Both the position numbers and the translations under genes were made by a program. Positions 22,519 to 33,184 of a stretch of 64,000 nt of DNA are shown here, in pieces (positions within the stretch are counted from its first letter, which is position 1; the number at the start of each line of letters is the position of its first letter). Source of the DNA: Dactylorhiza incarnata (taxonomy: Eukaryota > Streptophyta > Magnoliopsida > Asparagales > Orchidaceae); the NCBI GenBank assembly GCA_033032865.1, contig JAWHQI010000028.1, positions 4,235,001 through 4,299,000 of the forward strand. Reading direction: 5' to 3'. The notes below the pieces were generated by a model. The model was not told where the DNA came from, searched no databases, and saw only the letters and a list, made by a program, of their open reading frames with translations.

Positions 22519-22881
22519 CTAAAGCAAGAAAGGAGTACCCGAGTGTGCAAAGTGAAATGACCAAAATCCCGAAGTGGCTGCTCCACGATGATTTGTAGTA
22601 TCTGCTTCCAAATAACAAATATTAGCCTTCATGATGATAGATTTTAGCAAAAACAAGAAAATAGTACCTTTAGAAAAAAAATTTGGCAAAGAAATCGCCT
22701 CATTTTCAATAAGTTTCTCCAATTGCTTTGCATTTTCTTCCCGATATCTTCTCCAAATTGATATTATTGGAGGTAATTTAAAATCTTCACGCAAGTACAT
22801 TTGGACAAAATGATTCCTATTTATAAATCTGATGTACACTATCTTGTGAGAAGAGGGAGGCGGTGAATGCAACGGTAACAT
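22519..22881 (-). pseudogene. Remnant resembling an OTU-type protease segment carried by some MULEs
   Basis: The minus-strand frame contains NRNHFVQMYLRE then LPPIISIWRRYREENAKQLE. This follows the pattern NHFVQV-L---PLPPI---W typical of the C-terminal part of OTU-like proteins encoded by plant MULEs. Only about 120 residues are open. No Cys-box of an OTU protease was found upstream, so the gene is truncated. The match is by motif recognition and needs a profile search. Confidence 0.45.
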
Positions 22882-23413
22882 AAGTATTCAATTCACCAAA
22901 ATTAACTAAAATACCACACAAGTATTAATAATAGGGGTGAAGAAAAGACAATACCTCCATCTAAAGGTTGAATGGGAGAGACAACATCGACGGACAATTC
23001 TCATTCCTGTGATTTGTTCTCCATTCCTGCGCAAAAACAACAGAAAAAAATATCACTAATATCATTTGTTAAAAGTAAAATGAAATTTGCTTAAAATTAA
23101 AACCCAAATACCATGTGTTAGATCATTAATATCATGTGTTAGATCCAAAATGGGAGTGAGATGTGTGGGATGAGTGAAACTCTATGCTTAAAATTGAAAG
23201 AGTATAAACCAAAATGGGCTGAGTGAAACTCTATGCCAGTCAAGCTCCATCGCCTCCTTCTCCCCTCTGCCATTAATTCATTTCTAGAAAGGCGATGACT
23301 GGTTAATTAGCTAGCCATTGCACAACAATAATCTACATTGTTGGGTAAGAGGCATTGCTCATTGAATTAGTAGAGCTTGCTCGAAAAATGACTGAAATAA
23401 TTGCTAAGTTACT

Positions 23414-24530
23414 TGTACAACCCCGATATTCGCCGGATAAAGAAATCAAGCGAGACGGAAGTGGCGAGATCCAGACCTCGCTGAGATTAACCCCCAGCCG
23501 ACGAGACCTCAGCAGACCACCAAAATGGGCTAGCGCGGTCCTCGCAAGGCAACCCTCCAAAGGGGATGCCGCTGGCGGTATTCGCGAGAGGGCTCGCGAG
23601 AGCTCCTTCAGCGGGGTTCTCGCAACGCTACCCCCTAGAGGAGGGGTCGCGGACAGGATCCGCGAGAAGGCAGGCGAGAGCTCCAATCGTAATGTTCTCG
23701 CAATCCCTTATCCATAAATCAGTAGGGTCAATTTACCATTTTACCCTCGGTGGTCTGCCCTTAGCCTCCTCAAACAGCGGAGCTTGGCTGTTAGCAGACC
23801 CACCTGGGGTACAGTTAGCCATTTTGGGGTGCGGATAGCCATTTTGGGGCTTGGCCGGGTCGCAATTGGCGAGCCCAACCAGTTGAGGAAGGAGTTCGCT
23901 AGGCGAGCCCGCCTATAGTGAGAGCGGATAGTCATCCTGGGACTCGCCGAGGTAGTGCAGGCGAGCGAGCCATGTAATGTGTCGATAATACCTCTGGGGT
24001 TCGCCGACCCAGAGGCTCGCGAGCTCCACTCGCGAGGGAGGTCGCGAAGCGGGCTGGCTCGCCCCGTAAAAGTCCAGGAAGGGATTTTTACCAAGAGGCC
24101 CCCGGTGGTCTGCGTTTAGCCTCTCCGAACAGCGGAGTTTGGCTGTTAGCAGACCAATCCGGTGTGCGGATAGTGAGAATGGACAGCGGGATTTGGTTAT
24201 TGACAGACCACAAAACTAAAATCTATAAATAGACCTCAAAGGGCACCTTGGAAGAGAGCGGTTCATTATCTTTGAGCTCTTCTCTCCCTAGGTCGCTTTG
24301 GTTTGGGCTCTCTAGCTCTCCAAGGTGCCCGAGTCTTAGCTTTGGCTTGGGAGGGGAAGCGCTCAACGATCTTCCGGGTTAGTGGAGGGACCTCCTCGCT
24401 GAGACTAGGGTCTTTGTTCTTTGCTCAAATCGTCGGCCTTACCTCTCCTGAGGGACCGGTAAGGGCTAGCTGCCCCTCATTTCGGTGGGGGCCCCGAGCT
24501 CCACACGAGACCGAGAAATCGGTTTCAACA
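23414..24530 (+). mobile_element. Solo LTR (1117 bp) inside the second MULE
   Basis: It starts TGTACAACCCCG and ends CGGTTTCAACA, flanked by the 5-bp duplication TTACT (23409-23413 and 24531-24535). A TATA-like box TATAAATAG lies at 24224-24232, about 300 bp from the right end, which suits a plus-strand LTR promoter. No internal coding domain was recognised. Confidence 0.88.
24224..24232 (+). promoter_or_regulatory. Candidate LTR TATA box
   Basis: TATAAATAG lies within AAAATCTATAAATAGACC, correctly placed for a U3 promoter in the 23414-24530 LTR. Confidence 0.5.
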
Positions 24531-25090
24531 TTACTGAAAGAAATTAACAGAGCACGAGTAGAAAGAGAGAGGGAGAGGGAGAGAGACTGAGCGGATATTC
24601 TCGAGGCATGAATAGAAACAATGCAACAAAAAGCCATTGATGAGACTCGGGAAGACGTTTCCAAGGGTGAGGGCGAATGCAAACAGCAACCATTGATGAG
24701 GCAGAGGAATAGAAACAACAACGCCATTGATGAGGCAGAGGAATAGTTACAACAGCGCCATTGATGAGGCTCAGGAAGACTCATGAATAGAAATGGTGGA
24801 GACGAGCTTGAGTGAAAAATGCTAGGGCAACAATGCAAAAATGTGACTGCTAGAAACGACAAACCTTGAGCGATCGAGCCTCTCTTTCTCCCGGCGAAAG
24901 GGTGAACGAAGCTGCGACTCCCTTCTTCTCCTCTGCGGCACTGCGGGAGAGAGCTAGGGTTGCGGAAATGGGAAAGTCGATAGAAAGGGTTTGCACCTAA
25001 AGTTTTAAAGGAATTAAGAAAAAGAAATTTAGTTTTTTTTGGTCTGCACCTAGCCATATAAGCTCTGCACATAACAACGCTCAAAAACAA

Positions 25091-27220
25091 TTCCCTAACT
25101 TTGAGATTAAATACTTATTCTCAAACATTTACCTTTTTTTTTAATTTCTGCCTTAAGTGTTTACTTTTTAAGATTTCTCCTGCTTTTAATTTTAAGTTTC
25201 AAAAATTCATCCTTAACTCTCTCTTACCTAAACCTAAGCACAGGCCCTCCTCGCTTGTTCTTCGCACAGGCAGAAAAAAACATTGGAGGCCCAGCACAGA
25301 CACCTGTGAGCGGTGTTCTCCCCGGCGACGTCCTTTGCGAGCTCACTGACGACGTCGATTTGTGTATGAGATTCCACTGACGACATCATTCTCAGGTTTT
25401 TTTATGTACTCTTCTCTTCATTTCTCCTTTGTTTAGAGCAAGATTCTCAAGGATTAGGGCTAGAAGATGCATACAAATAAAATCAAAATTTAAAGGCATG
25501 CCAATGAATATTGCGGAGCCAGGATAACGAGGTGGAGGCTACACGGCCGATGACAAATGAGAACGCACATGCTATGGTGGGGGTCGGGTAGAAGAAGCTC
25601 TGGAATGCAAACGAGAACGCTCAGGCTATGTCGCCTATATGATTTTTAAGTTCGCAAAACTATATGATTTCTCAAGTTCCCCAAATTGTTGGAATCATCC
25701 CAACATTGTCATGTGTTGTGTGGATTAGAGCTCATTTGAATTGAGGATTTCTCGACTTGGTGTCAAAACTCACGTTTTACGAATTTGAAGTTACTGCGCT
25801 AGCTGGTAGATGCCCTTTTGAATTTGGCGATACTCCAATTTTATTTTCTTGTACCATCATCTTTTTTCTCCCGGTAGAATGCATATAATAAATTTATATA
25901 TTCTTTGTGATTTGTTTCTCATCTCTAACAATTCTTATAGATATAATATGTTTTGGGATGTAGTCATTTTATTTTCTCTCATTCGTATTGTGAAAACGAA
26001 ATCATCACTTTTGAGAGAGTTTTTAGGAGGTCTCCTGAGTTTGAATTTAATGATTGGGTTTTCGACACATAACTAAATGAGATGTGATGAGGTGGAGAAT
26101 GATTTAGAGAAGATTCTAAGATCCATGCATTTCAACATATTAATGAAGAACACGCTGGACACCGAAGTCCTTGGCTTGCTCTTTAATAACAGGTGGGTAT
26201 TCTAAGCTAAAGTGTTGATGCTTAACCCTCGGGGAATCAATGTTGCGCGGTATTGCATGGGCATATGCGCCCGATCAAGGATTGCATTGACTAACCCACT
26301 AGTTTGAGGTGATCCGAGTATGATCGAGTTGAACTAACTTGTCTAATGCAAAGTTGTTTGGGCTTCAATTCAGGTGGTTCATGCATGTAAAAAATTGGTT
26401 TGACTTATTGGGTCTGTTTTGTGGGTTTGTTTAGTCAACCTGAGCTTGTTCAGAAACTGATTTAGCCAACTCGTATAAAATCAACGTTATCGTAGCCTCT
26501 TATTGGTTCTTTGAGATTTGTGCTCATGAAAATTTGTATTAGATCCTATATGATTCTTTAATAATCTTGCAAATTTGGACCATATCTTGATATTTTTTTT
26601 ACAAACATTACATATTACTTGATCAATCTGTTGAAGTCAAAATCTCTTCAACCATAATCACACTCTACAGATCAATGTTTCATCATCTTTGGACTAGAAA
26701 CAGTACTGCTATGAAAGACAGTTGATTTGTGGTGCGACTGGTAGTTTAATGACCTTTACCATCATGTATGAGTGGGAAATCATGAAGAAGTCATTGTGCA
26801 AAGGGTATGAGTATTTCAAAACTAGGGATCATGTCGATTGAGCTTGGAAGCTTATTAGAAATGCTGTCCACATCAAAAATTTTAGAGGTTATGTATGATC
26901 TTTGCATTTTAAGGCCAATTCTTATATTCTCTTTGCTACTTCTTTTGCTATACATGTTTTTTCGCTAGGGCTATACATATTTTTTTCGCTAGGATGCCAT
27001 TATCTTTTGAAATTCATGAATTCTCTTTTTTGGATAAAAATAGTTTCTAGTTCTAAGGTGCTTGATGTTTGCCACCTAGTCGAAGTTAAATGACCCAAAA
27101 GTTGTTTTACTCACGCTTGATTTGTCTCATCTCTTTCTTGATAAAAATCACTTTGTTTGGGCTTAAATAACATGGGAATCTTGGAGTTTGGTTTGGGTCG
27201 ATCCATTTACAAACCCTTTT
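25091..27220. other. Unassigned AT-rich region
   Basis: Only short open frames exist (75 aa or less). A plus-strand stretch near 26076-26200 (NDLEKILRSMHFNILMK, then TEVLGLLFNNRW) reads like degraded coding sequence, but I do not recognise a family. No element termini were found. Confidence 0.35.
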
Positions 27221-27224
27221 AGAA

Positions 27225-28010
27225 CAATCCTATTGGACATGTGGTTTGGGTCATATTCTCTATTTCTATAACGGCTCCAAGGACTTGGATAATCCTATGA
27301 TAGTCATGTCTTAGATCATTCTAGACACAACTTCGCCAGAGATTTAGAAAATGTCGATGTCCTATAAGAGTTGCGATTTAAAATTCTTTCGAGGGTTATA
27401 ACCTCTCTGACCACAACTACTCCAAGGACTTGAAGGAATCCTATAACACCTATGATTTGGGTCTATCCTCCTCTTTAACCATACTCAAAGGATTTGGGAG
27501 AATCTATCGAAGGTGTATTTAAGTTAGTATCATTTGAACAAAATTAATGGATGGATTGGGAAGAGTCCCATAGACCCTGTGGTTTAAGCAATGCCCTCTA
27601 TGACTAAAGATACTCCAATGACTTATAAGAACTCTAACGGAGTTGTGATTTTGGAGTATATCATCTTTGACTATTGATCCTCCAATAAATTAGTAGAATC
27701 TCACCATACTTATGGTTTGGGTCATACCACTCAGACCAGAACTACTCCAAGGACATAGGGGAATCCCACTAGAGTTATGTTTTGTGTTGTACAATCTAGA
27801 ACTATAGAATGTCCAATGATGTAGACGAATCATATCAAATGGTGGCATTGTCCTACCTTATGTTGGCATAACTATTTTAAGGCCTTAGTAGAGTCCTATT
27901 AGACTCATGGCCAGGTTTCCATGGTCACAACTTCTCAAAGTATTATGAGAACCTGATTGGATCCTTGTTTTGGGTCATTATCTCTCTAGATAAAGTCATA
28001 TGAGATACTT
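27225..28010. repeat. Highly diverged tandem repeat, unit about 60-65 bp
   Basis: The motif CTACTCCAAGGACTTG and its variants recurs near 27275, 27417, 27478, 27605, 27682, 27737, 27868 and 27930. It is followed by forms of GAATCC(T/C)AT and GGTTTGGGTCAT. Spacing clusters at about 62 bp or twice that. Divergence is high, so it is an old minisatellite. Confidence 0.65.
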
Positions 28011-30364
28011 TTATTTATACACAATTAAAATGTGACATCATTGATAAAGTCATAAAAGAAAACATTTAAAAAAGCATAATTTATTAGACAAGAAAATGAC
28101 AATTATCATTACACAAAAAGTTTTTCATGTGGGTGTTGCTACTCATCATGAGTATGCATGAGATGACGATAGTATTCAGTTGAATGCTCATGCTCTTTGT
28201 GAGGGAGTAGTAATTATATCAATCATTTTCTCTTGGTGTTTAATTGTGGAACACTTAAAGAAGTTATCTTCTTGGATTGATTTATGGATGCTTATGTGGG
28301 AGTCTGTTATGGCACTATACTTTTGGAGTTGGCGGTCTTCCATCAATGAATTAGATTACTCATTATAGCAATGAAGAAGTGGAGTAGACATGCAAATGAT
28401 TGATGGTCTATCCTTTTTTGGAGGGTGCAAGGGCGAGCTTTGAGAGTTTTGTTGTTAAGGTAAATACAATATTTTTTAGTACCTCCGCAATATATCCAAT
28501 ATGGCAAGATTGGATGACTTGTAAGTTCCCTCTTACTTCCTTAACTCTAGCATGAGTAATTCATTTAATCATGCGGTCTAAAATTAGTACAATCGCCTAT
28601 AATATTTTAAGAGATGCCTGCCAAAGGTGGTTCTATTTCCATTGCTATAAATTGTGTCGAATAAGCGAGGTGGTAAGTGGATCTCCCACAAGTTACAAAC
28701 ATATAGTTATCCCTTCAATCTTCACTAACTTGTTTGCAAACCACAATGTTGTCTTGAAAAATGTTGAAGGTTAGTCTATCCAAGCCTTAGGTTAACAACT
28801 GTACCTCAAACGAGGACCTTGATTGAACTATAAATATATTATTTACGTTTTAGTGTCGCTAATGAGGGTAATGATGACAAAGGATCAGAAAGGCATTAGA
28901 ACCTCCTCAATGTAAGAGTCATTGAATAATCTTTTAATTCCTTTTAAGAAAGCATTCCTAGGTGTTAAAAGAAGGCCTACCAGTGAGAGGCTGACAATCA
29001 ATGGTGGGTTGACTTTCTTTAACTATTTTGATACCTCCTTATTGATTTTTGTTGCGAGGTTCAATTTCCTTGTCATCTTTGGTGGGCGTCCAAATTTGAG
29101 TGGATTATATAATGTGACAATGATGTAAACTAAAGCTAGGGCCTTGAAAAATAAGATTTTTTTAATGCAAACAATCTTAACTGATGTAGGCCAAAAGGGC
29201 TAAATCGAATTTAGCGCACGAAATAACTCTCAACGTCTGACCTTCGATATAGTTGTTAATTATTATTTGAAAAGGAACTCTTGAGTATTTTATGAGTTGA
29301 GGCGTTACGAGATCCACACATCCACAAGTAAAGTCACAGTAATATTTTATTACTAGCGGTAATTAAAAAATAGCAAGAACGTAAAGGCAAACTTATAGTT
29401 ATTTACTTGGAATGCATAAAATCTAAAGCTAATTAATCGGAGCAAGGATACAGGCAAGGATACGGAAATGGAAGTCGGCCCAGTCCAAATTTGTCGTGCA
29501 AGGAGAGAGTCGAGGAAGAGGGCTGGGAACGTCGTCCGTTTTGTTGGACTGAAATGACTTCGAAGGTCGACGACAACCCACACACAATCAGCCTTGTATG
29601 GTTCGCCGGATGATGGGAGACGGGTCGACGTTGACCAGTCGACGCTTGGAGACGTTCAGCGGCGGGCGAGTTGCAGGAGATCCCTCTGGAATAGAAGCAA
29701 TCGGCTCAGGACGAGTTGCAGTCGTACGACAGGATGAGAGGCAATTGGCTCTGGACTCAGAATAGTGGCGCTTGGCAGGGACAAAAAAGATGACGGGTTT
29801 CGAACATGGGGTTTAACCGGCGGGACAGAGAAACGAGTGGGCTCGTTTCCCTGTATATCCGGTTCTCCCTTTCCTCTTTACAGTTGGCTCTTCATATAGG
29901 GCAGCTTTTCCCTTGTATTTTATTACCTTCCAAAGTTTCTTTCCAAAAATAATTTACTAATAACTCCATATATTATTTTCCTAATAACTCCAGATATTAT
30001 TTTGCAAATATTTCATGATACTGATTTCCAAATAAGACTTTCCAAACATTGTTTTTCTAAATCTCTTGATGTCTCAATATGGTGAATGATGGATTTTCTC
30101 CAATTAATATTTATGACTCCGTAAATAAATTAAACTTGCCTTTTTGTCCTAGCTACTCAAAAATTACCGGACCATTTATTGAGGGTCTCACCGAATGGTA
30201 AAACCAATGGACCGGAATTCAAAATACATCGGTGCATGGAAAAATTGACAACAAATAAAATAACAAAATATAACTTATGCGTAATGATATCACACGTCTT
30301 CGGATGCGACGATGGTTGCATCAGACAAGGTCTTTATCGAGATCAAATGACAGTTAACTTCCAC
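28011..30364. other. Unassigned region, possibly including an unresolved LTR
   Basis: There is no convincing gene. Between about 29184 (TGTAGGCCAAAAGGGC) and 30191 (GAGGGTCTCA) the composition is LTR-like, but the flanking 5-mers do not match, so no element is called. The right edge meets the gypsy fragment at about 30365. Confidence 0.35.
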
Positions 30365-32460
30365 TCTGTTGCAAAGCACAAGAGAAGGAGAAGATCTACT
30401 CGTATATTTTGGAGTTGGACCTGAAGTTATTAGCTCCGTCTTGGTACGTGAAGAAAGAAAGATGGAGTTCTCTATTTATCATGTAAGCAGAGTACTCAAA
30501 GATGTAAAAACTAGATATCTGATATTTGTGATATCGGGCTCTAATTATCTCTGCTCGAAGGCTCCACACCTACTTCCAAGCTCATTCAATTCAAGTGGTG
30601 ATCAATCGTCCTTTGAAAACAATTCTGGAGAAGTTTGTATACTCTGAAAGATCAGCAAAGTGGGCAATTGAGCTCGAGGAATTCAATATTGCTTACCTTC
30701 CTCGAACCACAATCAAGGCTCATATTGTAGCTAACTTTTTGGTTGATTTTACTAAAGATCCTCTGGTCAAGCGAGAGATAGTAGTACCACTCTCGTGGAC
30801 GATGTTTATCGATGGTGCTTCCGGGAGGAACTCTTCATGACCTCAACGACATTAGAATTGAGCAAGCTTTCTGGCTACATTTCAGAATTAGTCAAACAAA
30901 ATGTGAAGCATTGATCGCTAGGCTAAGACTGGCCCGTGATTTAAGAGTGGAAGACATTTAGGTCCGCACAAATTCTCTCGTTATGACATCACAGGTAAAG
31001 GGAGCATATGAGACAAAATCTTATACTCAAACAATATTTGATGGTCACTCAAGGGGAGATTGGTGGTTTTTCGAATGTTTGATATCCAACATATCCCTTG
31101 TACTAAGAATACTAAGGCAAATGAGATTGCAAAGTTTGGACTTCCTTCGGGAGGGACAATAACATAAATTTTTCATACTGCCACGGAAGAGGGGGAGATT
31201 GTTGAGATTGTTGAGATTGTCCATCGTCATTCATGGATGAACGTCTACAAGAGACTACCATGCTGGCGTCACTGATAAGTGGAGGTTTCGATTCAAGGCT
31301 GCACATTATTTCCTTTTTTTCCGAGCATCTATATCGAAGAACGTTATTAGTTCCACTAGCAAGATGTGTCTCTAAAAAGGAAATTCCTATCATTCTTCGA
31401 GAAGTTCACTCAGGAGAATGTGGAAGTCATTATGGAGCTCGAACTTTAGAGAAAAGAATCCAGAGACAGATGTATTTTTGGCCACAAATTCTTAAAGTTG
31501 TAGAGCAACATACAAAGAAGTGTCCGCAATGCCAGAGGTTTTCTCCTCTTCAGTTAAATCCTGCTCAGTAACCCTTGGCCATTCGCTAGCTAGGGAATGG
31601 ATCTCGTAGGACCATTTTCAATGACAAGCGGGCAACGTCGATTTATCGTAGTGATGATTGACTACTTTAGCAAATGGATCGAAGCGAAAGCCAAGGCCCT
31701 AGCGAAGAGCACTACTCAGATTGTCAAGACCTTTATTTGGAGTGAGATTGTTGATGTGAAATACCTCTTGCTATTGTCACTGACAACGTACCTTAATTTG
31801 CAAATGAAGAACTCTGAAGCTTCTGTGAGCAAGTGGGGGATCGAGCTTCAATACTCGTCTGTTCATCATCCTCAGAGTAATGGTCAAGTGGGGGCAACTA
31901 ATAAGTTGATCCTGAATTTCTTGAAGAAGAAAATGGAGAATATTCATAGTAATTGGGTCGAGCCACTTTCTTTTGTTCTTTGGGCACTCAAGATTACTCC
32001 AACTGCAGCTATTAGGGGAAACTCCATTCAAGCTATCACATGGATCCAATGCATTTATCTTTGTAGAATTCGAGGTGATAGGTCCAAGGGTTATCATGTC
32101 CAAGAAAGGTCGGGAAGAATGGAGATGTGAAAATGAAGAAGAAATGTGATGTAGCCTAATACCTTATCGAAAAATTGAAAGAGCTTGTTGTCACCAAACA
32201 GGAAGATGTAAAATGGAGAATGACCAAATACTTTGATAAGGATGTCCGTGTGAGGCAATTCATTGTTGGAGATCCAATGATAAAGAAAGTGGATGTTGCA
32301 TGGTTAATGATCTCGGTAGGAAAAACTTAAGCCAAACTGGGAAGGACCGTTCATTGTCAAGAAAGCACTAACAAATGGTAGCCAACAAACCCCACAATGG
32401 AACGACATATTGAATATTTGGAGTGACGATGACTTGAAGCTCTATTATGCATCCAACATA
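30365..32460 (+). pseudogene. Tat-like Ty3/gypsy pol remnant (RNase H and integrase)
   Basis: From 30369 the frames give EGEDLLVYFGV and VSRVLKDVKTRY, then KWAIELEEFNIAYLPRT (RNase H). WTMFIDGAS and RLRLARDLRVED follow at 30795-30960, a second RNase H-like block typical of Tat pol. At 31233-31571 the integrase zinc region reads EVHSGECGSHYGARTLEKRI and CPQCQRF. The core at 31597-32130 has MDLVGPFSMTSGQRRFIVV, DYFSKWIEAKA and VHHPQSNGQVGATN; the usual E of QVE-A is G here. Near 32310-32370 a KPNWEGPFIV-like end follows. The 5' half (gag, protease, RT) is missing. Frameshifts and stops abound. Confidence 0.8.
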
Positions 32461-32890
32461 CAAGATACCTAAATATAAAACCATCGTTTTCAATGAAACA
32501 TCCTTTCATTATCTTTTTGTATATAAAGTTTGTGACCTCATTCTAGAGCTTGCGAATGCCTGTTCTCGACATGAATCACTGATGCTTTCCATGTGCTCTA
32601 TATGTTATGCGAGTTCCATATCCCCAAATCGCTTCTAAACCTGCGTTGTACTTACCATGATATCTCAATTCTGTTTTTAAACACTCGCTGGTACCTACTT
32701 TCATCTTCTTGCATTGATGTCACTGGGTTGTAACTCCCATCAGGACTACATCTTGCTAAAATTGTTTGCGAATGTATAGTGGCTAGCCTGATCCAATTAT
32801 GCAATGATGTTTAGGTTACTCGATTTTGTTTCTCGCCGACATCTGTCGCACCTTATTATCAGACTGATTGGTGCAACTGATTGGTGCAAC
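32461..32890. other. Spacer between Tat pol end and the inserted chromovirus
   Basis: AT-rich sequence with no recognised gene. It ends in a short direct repeat (ATTGGTGCAACTG, twice) at the chromovirus insertion point. Confidence 0.4.
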
Positions 32891-33158
32891 TGATAGGAAT
32901 CTCGGAAACTTAGGGAAGGACGCTGCCCCCCCCCCCCCCCCCCCCCCCTTTTCAATTCAATAGAAAATCTGATAAAAAAATTGCATAACCCTTAAGTCTA
33001 GACTCCTCCTTTATATATAAGAGGGTTTATAACTAAAGAAAATCATAGCAAGCATAATAAGAATAAATCATTCCGCCGCCGTGATTGAAGCGCGTGCCTA
33101 ACGTGTGTAAACCCGTGCGTATCGTTGGCCAAGGATGGGATCGCTCGTGCTCGTATCT
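32891..33158 (-). repeat. Chromovirus 3' LTR (left on + strand)
   Basis: Direct repeat of 36033-36291. It differs mainly by point changes and by a 23-C run (32926-32948) where the other LTR has a short mixed C-rich tract. Confidence 0.82.
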
Positions 33159-33184
33159 ACACCTTCGGTTTCCATAATGACCTT

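Larger units (their letters stand above)
22159..25082 (-). mobile_element. Second MULE-like TIR element (2.9 kb with nested solo LTR)
   Basis: The left end reads GAGCATTGTTAAGTGCAAAC; the reverse complement of the right end reads GAGCGTTGTTATGTGCAGAG. The pairing continues for over 40 bp. The flanking duplication is AAAAACAA (22151-22158 and 25083-25090), 8 bp, in an A-rich setting. Copies of (A/G)TGCA(A/G)ACC crowd the ends as subterminal repeats. An OTU-like protein remnant inside (22519-22881) supports a MULE over a hAT. Removing the nested solo LTR leaves about 1.8 kb. It begins only 52 bp after the TSD of the first MULE. Confidence 0.75.

Noticed and set aside
24425..25090. 221-aa minus-strand open frame
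   Set aside because: Crosses the boundary between the solo LTR and its host MULE and reads through low-complexity sequence.
29184..30198. Candidate solo LTR TGTAGGCC ... GGGTCTCA
   Set aside because: Flanking bases (ACTGA and CCGAA) do not form a target duplication, and no shifted boundary works.
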